NCBI GenBank assembly: GCA_900552755.1
Contig: USAY01000076.1
Span: 1 to 9,068, forward strand
DNA from: an uncultured Collinsella sp.
GTDB taxonomy: Bacteria > Actinomycetota > Coriobacteriia > Coriobacteriales > Coriobacteriaceae
Reading direction: 5' to 3'
DNA length: 9,068 bases
In this document: positions 1-4,920 of the stretch, piece after piece
Layout: every line of letters begins with the position of its first letter
Numbering within the stretch: the stretch's first letter is position 1
Program-made: the position numbers and the translations under genes
Notes under the pieces: generated by a model
Seen by the model: the letters and a program-made list of their open reading frames with translations, nothing else
What the model was told of the DNA's origin: nothing
The model's database searches: none

Positions 1-353
1 AACAAATCCAAGTTAGACCATTTCAAATGGTTCGATGTCTGCCCGGATGCGACACTGAATGTGTCCATCCTCGCAGTATCCGGTTCTCAAGGTGCACGCC
101 TGGCGGCTGGTCCGGTCCGACCGGGCCGCGCGGCAAGGAGATATATTGCCAGACCGCGAAGCCCTGTGGGACGTCAATTCCACTCTTCACAAGTCCTACA
201 CAACATATTGCTTTCTATAGGTAATAGAAAGACTGGTGTGGATCTTCCGCACGTATCAGATGATGACCCTTTGGTTCAGGAATATATAGAGATCGGTCAC
301 CTGTAAGTGTTTATCTACCCGCGCTTTTAGCAATGTAGACCAGCGCTTTCGAT
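1..353. other. No confident gene; ends beyond rplT terminator
   Basis: I see no recognisable gene here. A plus-strand frame from the GTG at 61 to the TAA at 304-306 (81 codons) is open, and a second frame from the ATG at 59 runs to the TAG at 218-220. Both use many codons that are rare in the neighbouring genes (AGA, AGG, ATA, CTA). An AAGGAG at 135-140 precedes a TTG at 146-148 that would encode only 24 residues. The acidic end of the 81-codon frame (residues like DDDPLVQEYIEIG) looks protein-like, so a decayed small gene is possible, but nothing identifies it. Two small dyads are present: ACCATTT/AAATGGT at 17-31 and CTTTCTAT/ATAGAAAG at 211-231. The DNA from about 160 to 340 is more AT-rich than the rest of the window. 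Confidence 0.4.
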
Positions 354-390
354 AAAAAAGAGGGAGCGCCGCGCACAACGCGACACTCCC
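354..390 (-). terminator. Rho-independent terminator of infC-rpmI-rplT
   Basis: On the minus strand a 12-bp stem forms between 390-379 (GGGAGTGTCGCG) and 373-362 (CGCGGCGCTCCC), with a 5-nt TTGTG loop, followed by TC and six T (359-354). Two of the twelve pairs are G-U wobbles that pair only in the minus-strand RNA and are A-C mismatches in the plus-strand RNA. This strand asymmetry supports a terminator for the leftward operon. It starts 21 bp after the rplT stop codon. Confidence 0.93.
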
Positions 391-411
391 CTAGCGATTC
401 AAGAGAACCTA

Positions 412-771
412 TTAGGCCTCGAGAGCCTTCTTGGCGATGGTAGCCAGCTCGTTGAAGGACTCGATGTCCTCGTAAGCCATCTGAGCCAGGACCTTGCGGT
501 CGAGCTCGATGCCGGCAACCTTCAGGCCGTGCATGAACTGAGAGTAAGAGATGTCGTTCAGACGAGCAGCAGCGTTGATACGAGTGATCCAGAGAGAACG
601 GATCTCGCGCTTCTTGTTGCGGCGATCACGATACTGATACTGCAGGGAGTGCTGGACCTGCTCTTTAGCATGCTTGTAAGTACGCGAAGCGGCACCGTAG
701 TAACCCTTCGCACGGTGCATAACGGTACGGCGCTTCTTCTTGGCGGCAACAGCGCGCTTAATACGTGCCAT
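412..771 (-). CDS. rplT: 50S ribosomal protein L20
   Basis: This is large-subunit protein L20, which binds 23S rRNA early in 50S assembly. In several bacteria it also represses its own operon by binding the infC or rpmI leader RNA. The 119 residues match the usual family length. The N-terminus is very basic (MARIKRAVAAKKKRRTV), followed by the conserved segments AKGYYGAASRTYKHA, YRDRRNKKREIRSLWI and RINAAARLNDISYSQFM, and the C-terminal rRNA-binding domain ends in ALEA. The ATG at 769-771 has AGGAGT at 781-786, 9 nt upstream. It is the last gene of the infC-rpmI-rplT operon, 46 bp after rpmI, with a strong terminator just downstream. Identification is secure from sequence and from the universally conserved gene order. 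Confidence 0.98.
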   Translation of the reverse strand: MARIKRAVAAKKKRRTVMHRAKGYYGAASRTYKHAKEQVQHSLQYQYRDRRNKKREIRSLWITRINAAARLNDISYSQFMHGLKVAGIELDRKVLAQMAYEDIESFNELATIAKKALEA

Positions 772-817
772 GTTCTATCAACTCCTAGACGGTAAAACGA
801 AAAACGGGAACGCGAAC

Positions 818-1009
818 TTAGGCGAGACGCGACTTGATGACCTTGCGGTCGGCAGCGGCGATCTCGGTCTCCTGACGGAAGCCACGCTTACGCTTGGTGG
901 ACTTCTTGCTCAGGATGTGGCTCTTGAAAGCCTTGGCGCGCATAAGCTTGCCGGTACCAGTCTTGCGGAAACGCTTCTTGGTGCCGCTGTGGGACTTCAT
1001 CTTAGGCAT
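818..1009 (-). CDS. rpmI: 50S ribosomal protein L35
   Basis: This is the small basic ribosomal protein L35, a structural component of the 50S subunit. It is 63 residues long, close to the usual 64-66. It begins MPKMKSHSGTKKRFRKTGTGK and contains the family pattern AFKSHILSKKSTKRKR followed by a basic C-terminus. The ATG at 1007-1009 has AAGGAG at 1016-1021, 6 nt upstream. It lies 32 bp after infC and 46 bp before rplT, the standard order of this operon. There is no obvious promoter or terminator in either gap, so the three genes are probably one transcript. Confidence 0.97.
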   Translation of the reverse strand: MPKMKSHSGTKKRFRKTGTGKLMRAKAFKSHILSKKSTKRKRGFRQETEIAAADRKVIKSRLA

Positions 1010-1041
1010 GAAATACTCCTTAATCGGTTACAGAACACTAG

Positions 1042-1596
1042 TTACTTGGTATCGCTTGCCGCTTTATCCTCATCGAAGGCGCCCTTAATCGGGGCGAGCA
1101 GCATAAGCATGTTACGGCCTTCCATTTTAGGCTTGGACTCGACCGTAGCGTAAGGCTTGAGATCCTCGGCGAGACGCTCGAGAACGTTAAGGCCCTGCTC
1201 CGGGTGAGCCATCTCACGGCCGCGGAACATGATGGTGATCTTAACGCGTGCGCCCTTCTTGAGGAAACGCAGAACGTGGCCCTTCTTGGTCTCGTAGTCG
1301 CCAACGTCGATCTTGGGTCGGAACTTCATTTCCTTGACCTCGACCTTGGACTGGTTCTTACGAGCAGCCTTGGCCTTCATGGCCTGCTGGTACTTGAACT
1401 TACCGTAGTCCATGACCTTGCAGACCGGCGGCTCCGCGTTGGGAGCGATCTCGACCAGGTCGAGACCCTGATCGTCGGCGACGCGCTGGGCATCGCGGAT
1501 GGCGAACAGGCCGAGCTGAGAGCCATCGACGCCAATCAAACGGCACGAAGATGCAGTAATCTCGTCGTTGATGCGGGTGTCATCAGACTTAGCTAT
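1042..1596 (-). CDS. infC: Translation initiation factor IF-3, probable AUA start
   Basis: IF3 binds the 30S subunit, prevents 50S joining and checks the initiator tRNA-start codon pairing. Counting from the AUA start, the N-domain and linker carry NAEPPVCKVMDYGKF (residues 53-67). The C-domain carries FRGREMAH (124-131) and a PKMEGRNMLMLLAP end, with a short acidic tail. I place the start at the ATA at 1594-1596 because GGAGGT (1604-1609) lies 7 nt upstream, and the resulting start I-A-K-S-D-D-T-R-I-N-D-E-I lines up with known IF3 N-termini such as the AUU-initiated Bacillus and E. coli proteins. The in-frame ATG at 1609-1611 would add five residues encoded by the ribosome binding site itself and has no upstream Shine-Dalgarno. 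Known infC genes use AUU/AUC/AUA so that IF3 represses its own translation. The gene is first in infC-rpmI-rplT. Confidence 0.96.
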   Translation of the reverse strand: MAKSDDTRINDEITASSCRLIGVDGSQLGLFAIRDAQRVADDQGLDLVEIAPNAEPPVCKVMDYGKFKYQQAMKAKAARKNQSKVEVKEMKFRPKIDVGDYETKKGHVLRFLKKGARVKITIMFRGREMAHPEQGLNVLERLAEDLKPYATVESKPKMEGRNMLMLLAPIKGAFDEDKAASDTK

Positions 1597-1609
1597 TTTC
1601 CCTACCTCC
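1594..1609 (-). promoter_or_regulatory. infC ribosome binding site with AUA start codon
   Basis: Read on the minus strand, GGAGGT (1609-1604) is followed by a 7-nt spacer and ATA (1596-1594). The spacing is ideal for initiation at ATA and impossible for the ATG that overlaps the GGAGGT. In known infC genes a non-AUG start makes translation sensitive to IF3 level. That this applies here is inference. Confidence 0.75.
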
Positions 1610-1773
1610 ATTCATAAAAAAATAACCCGGCGCTTCTCAGCAACCAGGTCGTACACATAGACATCCTCGATTTGAGGAAGAGAATCTAATTTGTATGACC
1701 AGTCAGCTGCTCATTGGCGCCAAAAGGTGGGAACCCTCGGGTTCCTCTTTAGGGCATTGCGGGAACAACGCCT
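1597..1773 (-). ncRNA. Structured infC leader RNA, candidate attenuation leader
   Basis: Read 5' to 3' on the minus strand: hairpin 1 at 1772-1753 (GGCGTTG/CAATGCC, loop TTCCCG, one G-U pair that works only in this strand's RNA). Hairpin 2 at 1745-1730 is GGAACC, CGAG loop, GGTTCC, flanked by AAAG/CTTT. Segment 1709-1697 (CAGCTGACTGGTC) can pair at about 10 of 13 positions with 1650-1638 (GACCTGGTTGCTG). That second segment holds the 5' arm of the terminator at 1649-1616, so the pairing would act as an antiterminator. A small hairpin at 1678-1664 (TCCTC/GAGGA) sits between the arms. The infC operon of Firmicutes has an L20-responsive leader with this logic. Whether this RNA responds to L20, IF3 or something else cannot be read from sequence. 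Confidence 0.6.
1616..1649 (-). terminator. Intrinsic terminator (attenuator) in the infC leader
   Basis: In the minus-strand RNA, ACCTGG (1649-1644) pairs with CCGGGT (1630-1625), including one G-U pair. An inner GCT/AGC stem (1641-1639 and 1634-1632) closes a GAGA tetraloop. After the stem comes TA, then a T and seven further T (1622-1616 are all A on the plus strand). The T-tract ends only 7 nt before the infC ribosome binding site. The tRNA genes upstream have their own terminators, so this one most likely controls entry into infC rather than ending an upstream gene. Confidence 0.75.
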
Positions 1774-1778
1774 TGCGA

Positions 1779-1787
1779 ATAATAACA
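1779..1787 (-). promoter_or_regulatory. Candidate extended -10 promoter for infC operon
   Basis: The minus strand reads TGTTATTAT (1787-1779), a TGn extended -10 with a 5/6 match to TATAAT. No good -35 is seen at the usual distance (GTGATA at 17 bp). The predicted start near 1773-1771 coincides with the first base of leader hairpin 1, which supports the placement. It is downstream of the terminator of the tRNA 3' copy. Confidence 0.5.
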
Positions 1788-1802
1788 CGTACAGCGCGTT
1801 AT
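1782..1802. promoter_or_regulatory. Operator-like palindrome over infC promoter
   Basis: The arms ATAACACG (1782-1789) and CGCGTTAT (1795-1802) are inverted with one mismatch, around a 5-bp TACAG spacer, giving a 21-bp dyad. It overlaps the candidate -10 and spacer. A repressor binding here would block the promoter. No regulator is known from the window. Confidence 0.35.
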
Positions 1803-1817
1803 CACATTACGTACACG

Positions 1818-1839
1818 AAAAAGGGGCCTTGACCCCCTT
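1818..1839 (-). terminator. Terminator after the tRNA-Leu 3' fragment
   Basis: On the minus strand AAGGGG (1839-1834) pairs with CCCCTT (1826-1821), with a 7-nt loop and a T-run through 1818. It is the second copy of the tRNA-Leu terminator, with a stem one pair shorter. It should insulate the infC promoter from transcripts of the tRNA region. Confidence 0.8.
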
Positions 1840-1858
1840 GAACGCTCGTTTGCATGTA

Positions 1859-1881
1859 TGGTGCCCGAGGCGAGACTCGAA
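1859..1881 (-). pseudogene. tRNA-Leu 3' fragment (T-loop to CCA)
   Basis: These 23 nt are identical to the 3' end of tRNA-Leu at 2043-2065: T-loop TTCGAGT, T-stem 3' strand CTCGC, acceptor 3' strand CTCGGGC, discriminator A and CCA. The 5' part, anticodon arm and variable arm are missing. Upstream DNA is unrelated palindromic sequence, so it cannot fold as a tRNA. It is either an attachment-site remnant or a truncated gene copy. Confidence 0.85.
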
Positions 1882-1996
1882 GGGCCTTCGCTTCGCGAAG
1901 CCCCAGGCTTCGGGCGCGTGGCGCCCTCGCCACGCTCCGCTACAGACAGGCCACAGGCCTGTTTGCTTAACGCTTCGCGCGCTCACGCGAGTTCGG
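1882..1996. repeat. 115-bp palindrome-rich interval between the repeats
   Basis: No gene is seen. The interval is a chain of small dyads: CGAAGG/CCTTCG (1878-1890), the 12-bp palindrome GCTTCGCGAAGC (1890-1901), GGGCGC-GTG-GCGCCC (1912-1926), ACAGGC-CACAG-GCCTGT (1946-1962) and TCGCG/CGCGA (1975-1990). It is very GC-rich. Similarity to anything outside the window cannot be judged here. Confidence 0.6.
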
Positions 1997-2065
1997 CACG
2001 AAAAAGGGGGCCGCAACCCCCTTGAACGCTCACTTGCATGTATGGTGCCCGAGGCGAGACTCGAA
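1997..2065 (-). repeat. Direct repeat copy B, inside intact tRNA-Leu locus
   Basis: This is the intact partner of copy A. It covers the last 23 nt of the functional tRNA-Leu gene, the 19-nt spacer and the terminator. Similarity to copy A stops exactly where the T-loop meets the T-stem 5' strand (2066), as is typical of tRNA genes used as integration sites. Confidence 0.9.
2001..2023 (-). terminator. Terminator of tRNA-Leu
   Basis: On the minus strand AAGGGGG (2023-2017) pairs perfectly with CCCCCTT (2010-2004), around a 6-nt loop, and the T-run continues to 2001. It lies 19 bp after the CCA end of the tRNA. Confidence 0.88.
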
Positions 2066-2129
2066 CTCGCACGTTGTTGCCAACGGTGGATTTTGAGTCC
2101 ACTGCGTCTGCCAATTCCGCCACTCGGGC
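2043..2129 (-). tRNA. tRNA-Leu (anticodon CAA)
   Basis: An 87-nt class II tRNA with an encoded CCA. The acceptor stem is GCCCGAG/CTCGGGC with discriminator A. The D-arm is GCGGAATTGGCAGACGC. The anticodon stem is GTGGA/TCCAC with loop CTCAAAA, giving anticodon CAA, which reads UUG. The long variable arm is CGTTG-GCAA-CAACG, diagnostic of Leu/Ser/Tyr-type tRNAs. The T-arm is GCGAG-TTCGAGT-CTCGC. It starts 39 bp after the transglutaminase-like gene, and its 3' end plus terminator is duplicated downstream. Confidence 0.97.
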
Positions 2130-2147
2130 ACGCAATGCGTGAGTTAG

Positions 2148-2153
2148 TTTATC
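2148..2153 (-). promoter_or_regulatory. Possible -10 of tRNA-Leu promoter
   Basis: GATAAA on the minus strand lies 18 bp before the tRNA 5' end. At 17 bp further upstream is CGGACT, a poor -35 (3 of 6 matches) inside the end of the preceding gene. No terminator separates that gene from the tRNA, so read-through is also possible. Confidence 0.25.
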
Positions 2154-2168
2154 ACAGCTTTCTACCGA

Positions 2169-3602
2169 TTAGTCCGAAAATGGAACTTCGAGCATTTCGA
2201 TGAGTTCGACCGTGCGTAGCATCTCGCGCTGACGGCATCCGCGACCGTCGACCGAAGCCTCACCCATCTGGTTATCGTAAGGGTCCTCGCGCATGCCGTC
2301 GAAAGAGGGCTCAAACTCTGCCTGGAATCGATTGTTGGCCACCATACGCCATGGGTCGAGATTGCCAAAGTAGTGACGGCGGCGCCACTCCTCCCCCATC
2401 CTGTGAGCAGAAGATCCAAATGACACGTCGGCGTTGAGCCAACCGGTCTGCGGCGTATAGAACTCTGCCCAGTCGTGCGACCCCACCGAATCGGGCGCAA
2501 CGTACAGGCCGCTCTGCCAACAGGCAGGCACGCCCGCGATACGGCACATGGTGATAAACGTGAGCGCCATAACGCCGCAATCGCCGCGGAGCGAATGCGC
2601 GCAGTCATCGGCAATAGATCCCAAAAGCAAGTACGGCGGCTGATAGCGATAGTCGATATGCTGCGTCAGATAATCATAGATAGCACGAGCGCGATCGAGC
2701 GGATCCTCGAGTCCGTCAACAACACCGGCCGTCAGCTGCTGCAGATACGGCGTGAATGCAATGTGCGGACGGTCCTCGGAAATATCCTCGGGCAGAGGCG
2801 CGTCCATACGCGGATGAACCGGAAGTGTGCCACCGTAGACATCACAATAAGCAGCATCGATGTGATAACGATAAGTCACCGAGAATGAGCGCTCACTCGA
2901 AGAAGACCACGAGGCGGTACGCGCCGAAGCGTTCGCGGGAGCAACAGCACCCTCCGGCGTCATGTCGAGAATCTCGACCCGAGACTGCTGACGGCAGGCA
3001 GCCGCGACGGGAAGCCAAGCGCAAACGGTCTCTCCCTCCAGAGCGCCGGGGACAGACACGGACGCTTTAAGCGTAATGACGCGAGCCAATCCGTTTTGTG
3101 ACTCCATCTCCTTGAGCATCTCGTCGCGCAGTGCTATTCCGTCCGTAGAATCGGGACGCATGCCGGGGACCTCTTTGGGATATACGCGAAGCGAATCGAG
3201 GAAGTTGTCGAGAACGAACAGCTCGCCATCGATAAAGCGCCAGTCAATACGCTTACGGTCAATCAGATCGTCAAACTGCTCCTCGGTAAACTCAGGCCAC
3301 TCCTCGCGAATCATCGCAATAGCTCGATCGCGCGACACCGAAAAATGAAGCGGCGTCTCAAGCATGCGATACCGCTCGGCACGAACGCAGGCAGCAAGCG
3401 AGGGATCGGGATCTTGGGCAAGTAGGCGGTCGCAAGCCTCAATAGCCTGCGAAAGATACCCCGCGTCCTTTAAACGCAGAATCTCGGGTGGCAAGCCAAC
3501 ATCTAGAAAACGGAAGTCATCATTGCAAACATCAACAGAGCAACCAACAGGACCCTCGTCAATAACCTTCCCATCCGAAGGCAGCACATTAATAACAGCC
3601 AT
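2169..3602 (-). CDS. Transglutaminase-like (Cys-His-Asp) domain protein
   Basis: A 477-residue protein with a transglutaminase/protease-like fold near the C-terminus. The likely catalytic triad is C342 in RGDCGVMALTF, H376 in GSHDWAEFY and D392 in GWLNADVSFG, in the family's order and spacing. Upstream, residues 41-66 (ILRLKDAGYL...LLAQDPDP) resemble one tetratricopeptide-type helix pair. Residues about 172-250 look like the beta-rich region often found before this domain. I see no signal peptide or membrane segment, so a cytoplasmic location is likely. The frame is open back to an ATG at 3789-3791, but I choose the ATG at 3600-3602: GGAG lies 6 nt upstream, and the longer N-terminus would run into the 3744-3836 foldback and looks unlike protein. 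The ATG at 3636-3638 lacks a good ribosome binding site. The substrate is unknown; the family includes proteases, peptide-processing enzymes and inactive members. Confidence 0.85.
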   Translation of the reverse strand: MAVINVLPSDGKVIDEGPVGCSVDVCNDDFRFLDVGLPPEILRLKDAGYLSQAIEACDRLLAQDPDPSLAACVRAERYRMLETPLHFSVSRDRAIAMIREEWPEFTEEQFDDLIDRKRIDWRFIDGELFVLDNFLDSLRVYPKEVPGMRPDSTDGIALRDEMLKEMESQNGLARVITLKASVSVPGALEGETVCAWLPVAAACRQQSRVEILDMTPEGAVAPANASARTASWSSSSERSFSVTYRYHIDAAYCDVYGGTLPVHPRMDAPLPEDISEDRPHIAFTPYLQQLTAGVVDGLEDPLDRARAIYDYLTQHIDYRYQPPYLLLGSIADDCAHSLRGDCGVMALTFITMCRIAGVPACWQSGLYVAPDSVGSHDWAEFYTPQTGWLNADVSFGSSAHRMGEEWRRRHYFGNLDPWRMVANNRFQAEFEPSFDGMREDPYDNQMGEASVDGRGCRQREMLRTVELIEMLEVPFSD

Positions 3603-3743
3603 ACCAAACTCCAAGTCATTAGAACTCTTGAAGTCCATTGTAGCGAGATAAAAAGAAAGCCCCAATAAAGGAACCCTCAACACCGATAAACGGTACCTAT
3701 AAAAAATGAATTCAGCCCAGTAACCCTGTGGCGAGTTAACGAA

Positions 3744-3836
3744 GGAGGCCCCGTTCACCCGAAGCTTTTCCCATTGCGCGACTTCTGGCAAAGCCAGGTG
3801 AGCGCAAGGGAAAAGCGTAGGGTGAACGGGGCCTCC
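3744..3836. repeat. 93-nt near-perfect foldback between fba and next gene
   Basis: The outer arms GGAGGCCCCGTTCACCC (3744-3760) and its exact reverse complement (3820-3836) form 17 bp. After a 3x3 internal loop come GCTTTTCCC/GGGAAAAGC (3764-3772, 3808-3816), then TTGCGC/GCGCAA (3774-3779, 3802-3807) past one bulged A. At the tip is CTGGC-AAA-GCCAG (3785-3797). About 37 pairs form within 93 nt. It begins 22 bp after the fba stop but lacks a proper T-tract on either strand, so it is a weak match to a terminator. It could stabilise the fba mRNA 3' end or be a small palindromic repeat element. An AGTTAA hexamer lies outside each end (3734-3739 and 3845-3850). Confidence 0.85.
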
Positions 3837-3858
3837 GACGGGAAAGTTAAACCGCTAC

Positions 3859-4725
3859 TTACGCCTTGTTGACGGAGCCAAACTCCTCCATGAGCTCCTT
3901 GGTGCGGGCAACGATGTTGTCGCGACCAGGCTTGAGGAGCTTGCGGGGGTCAAAGCCCTTGCCCTGCTGATCCTTGCCAGCCTCGATGTACTCACGGACG
4001 CCCTTGGCGAAGACGAGCTGCAGGTCGGTGTTGACGTTGATCTTGGAGATGCCCAGGGAGATGGCCTTCTTGATCTGATCCTCGGGGATGCCGGTGCCAC
4101 CGTGCAGGACGAGGGGCAGGTCGCCGGTCTGGGCCTTGATCTCGCCCAGGCGCTCGAAGGAAAGGCCAGCCCAGTCGGCGGGGTACACGCCATGGATGTT
4201 GCCGATGCCGCAGGCGAGGAAGTCGACGCCCAGGTCAGCAATCTGCTTGCACTCAGCAGGATCAGCGAGCTCGCCGCTGGAGGTCACGCCGTCCTCGGTG
4301 CCGCCGATGCCGCCGACCTCGGCCTCGATGGACATGCCCTTGGAGTGGGCAAGCTCAACGAGCTCCTTGGTGCGGTCGAGGTTAAGCTGGAAGGTCTCCT
4401 CGTGAGAGCCGTCATACATGATGGACGTGAAGCCGGCCTCGATGCACTTAAAGCAGTCCTCGTAAGAACCGTGATCGAGGTGAAGGGCGACGGGAACGGT
4501 AACGCCCGTGGCCTCGACGGCAGCCTTGACCATGTCGGCGCAGACCTTGAAACCGCCCATCCACTTAGCGGCACCAGCGGTGCACTGAAGGATCAGCGGA
4601 GACTTGGCCTCCTCGGCGGCCTGGAGAATAGCCAGGGTCCACTCGAGGTTGTTGGTGTTGAAGGCACCAAGACCGTACTTGCCGGCCTCGGCCTTCTTGA
4701 GCATGTCTGCTGCGTTGACGAGCAT
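3859..4725 (-). CDS. fba: Class II fructose-1,6-bisphosphate aldolase
   Basis: This cytoplasmic glycolytic enzyme reversibly cleaves fructose-1,6-bisphosphate to glyceraldehyde-3-phosphate and dihydroxyacetone phosphate, using a divalent metal (usually Zn). The 288-residue TIM barrel shows the class II motifs: AFNTNNLEW (21-29), HLDHG (82-86) with catalytic D84 and metal ligand H85, and IEAEVGGIGG (133-142) with E136. It also has GIGNIHGVYP (173-182) with ligand H178, LHGGTGIP (207-214) with ligand H208, and the phosphate/substrate segment INVNTD (229-234). The pattern resembles the class IIB enzymes of streptococci and other Gram-positives. A class II tagatose-bisphosphate aldolase is less likely but not excluded. 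The ATG at 4723-4725 has a perfect AGGAGG (4734-4739) 8 nt upstream. It appears to be transcribed alone, with its own promoter candidate and a 195-bp gap from the MBL gene. Confidence 0.96.
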   Translation of the reverse strand: MLVNAADMLKKAEAGKYGLGAFNTNNLEWTLAILQAAEEAKSPLILQCTAGAAKWMGGFKVCADMVKAAVEATGVTVPVALHLDHGSYEDCFKCIEAGFTSIMYDGSHEETFQLNLDRTKELVELAHSKGMSIEAEVGGIGGTEDGVTSSGELADPAECKQIADLGVDFLACGIGNIHGVYPADWAGLSFERLGEIKAQTGDLPLVLHGGTGIPEDQIKKAISLGISKINVNTDLQLVFAKGVREYIEAGKDQQGKGFDPRKLLKPGRDNIVARTKELMEEFGSVNKA

Positions 4726-4765
4726 AAAAGAAACCTCCTGTAAGGTTGCTCCGATAACGCCTGTG

Positions 4766-4774
4766 ATTTTACCA
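4766..4774 (-). promoter_or_regulatory. Candidate extended -10 promoter of fba
   Basis: The minus strand reads TGGTAAAAT (4774-4766): TGn followed by TAAAAT, 5/6 to the -10 consensus. No good -35 is seen (TTTATG at 16 bp). It would give a 5' untranslated region of about 35 nt ending in the strong ribosome binding site. Confidence 0.45.
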
Positions 4775-4920
4775 CGGCATACCGCAGCATAAACGTTCGT
4801 TTGTTCACGAATATCATCCGATTGGACAAATTTTGACCGTTTGCCCTACGGAATTGACCCGTTGGGGAAAAATAGCTTGACGTTTGGATGCTTCTCGTGC
4901 TTCAAAAGCCGACTATTAAG

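Larger units (their letters stand above)
1814..1881 (-). repeat. Direct repeat copy A: tRNA-Leu 3' end plus terminator
   Basis: This copy is about 91% identical to 1997-2065. Differences are one G indel and three substitutions in the terminator loop area, plus two substitutions between terminator and tRNA end. The identity begins abruptly at the T-loop of the tRNA (1881) and ends just beyond the terminator T-tract (1814). The two copies are in the same orientation and separated by 115 bp. Confidence 0.9.

Noticed and set aside
113..126. Small dyad CCGGTC/GACCGG
   Set aside because: Six-base arms around one base in GC-rich DNA are expected by chance, and nothing nearby gives it a role.
1691..2203. 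Plus-strand open frame of 170 codons
   Set aside because: It crosses the tRNA-Leu gene, both terminators and the palindromic interval in antisense, so it cannot be a real gene.
4102..4743. Plus-strand open frame of 213 codons
   Set aside because: It is antisense to fba and rich in Leu/Gly/Ala/Val as expected from mirrored codons; no motif or ribosome binding site supports it.
4862..4920. Possible terminator after the MBL gene
   Set aside because: The minus strand has a T-run (CTATTTTT, about 4868-4875), but the best stem before it (GCTTTTGA with TCAAGC) is short, bulged and has a 21-nt loop.
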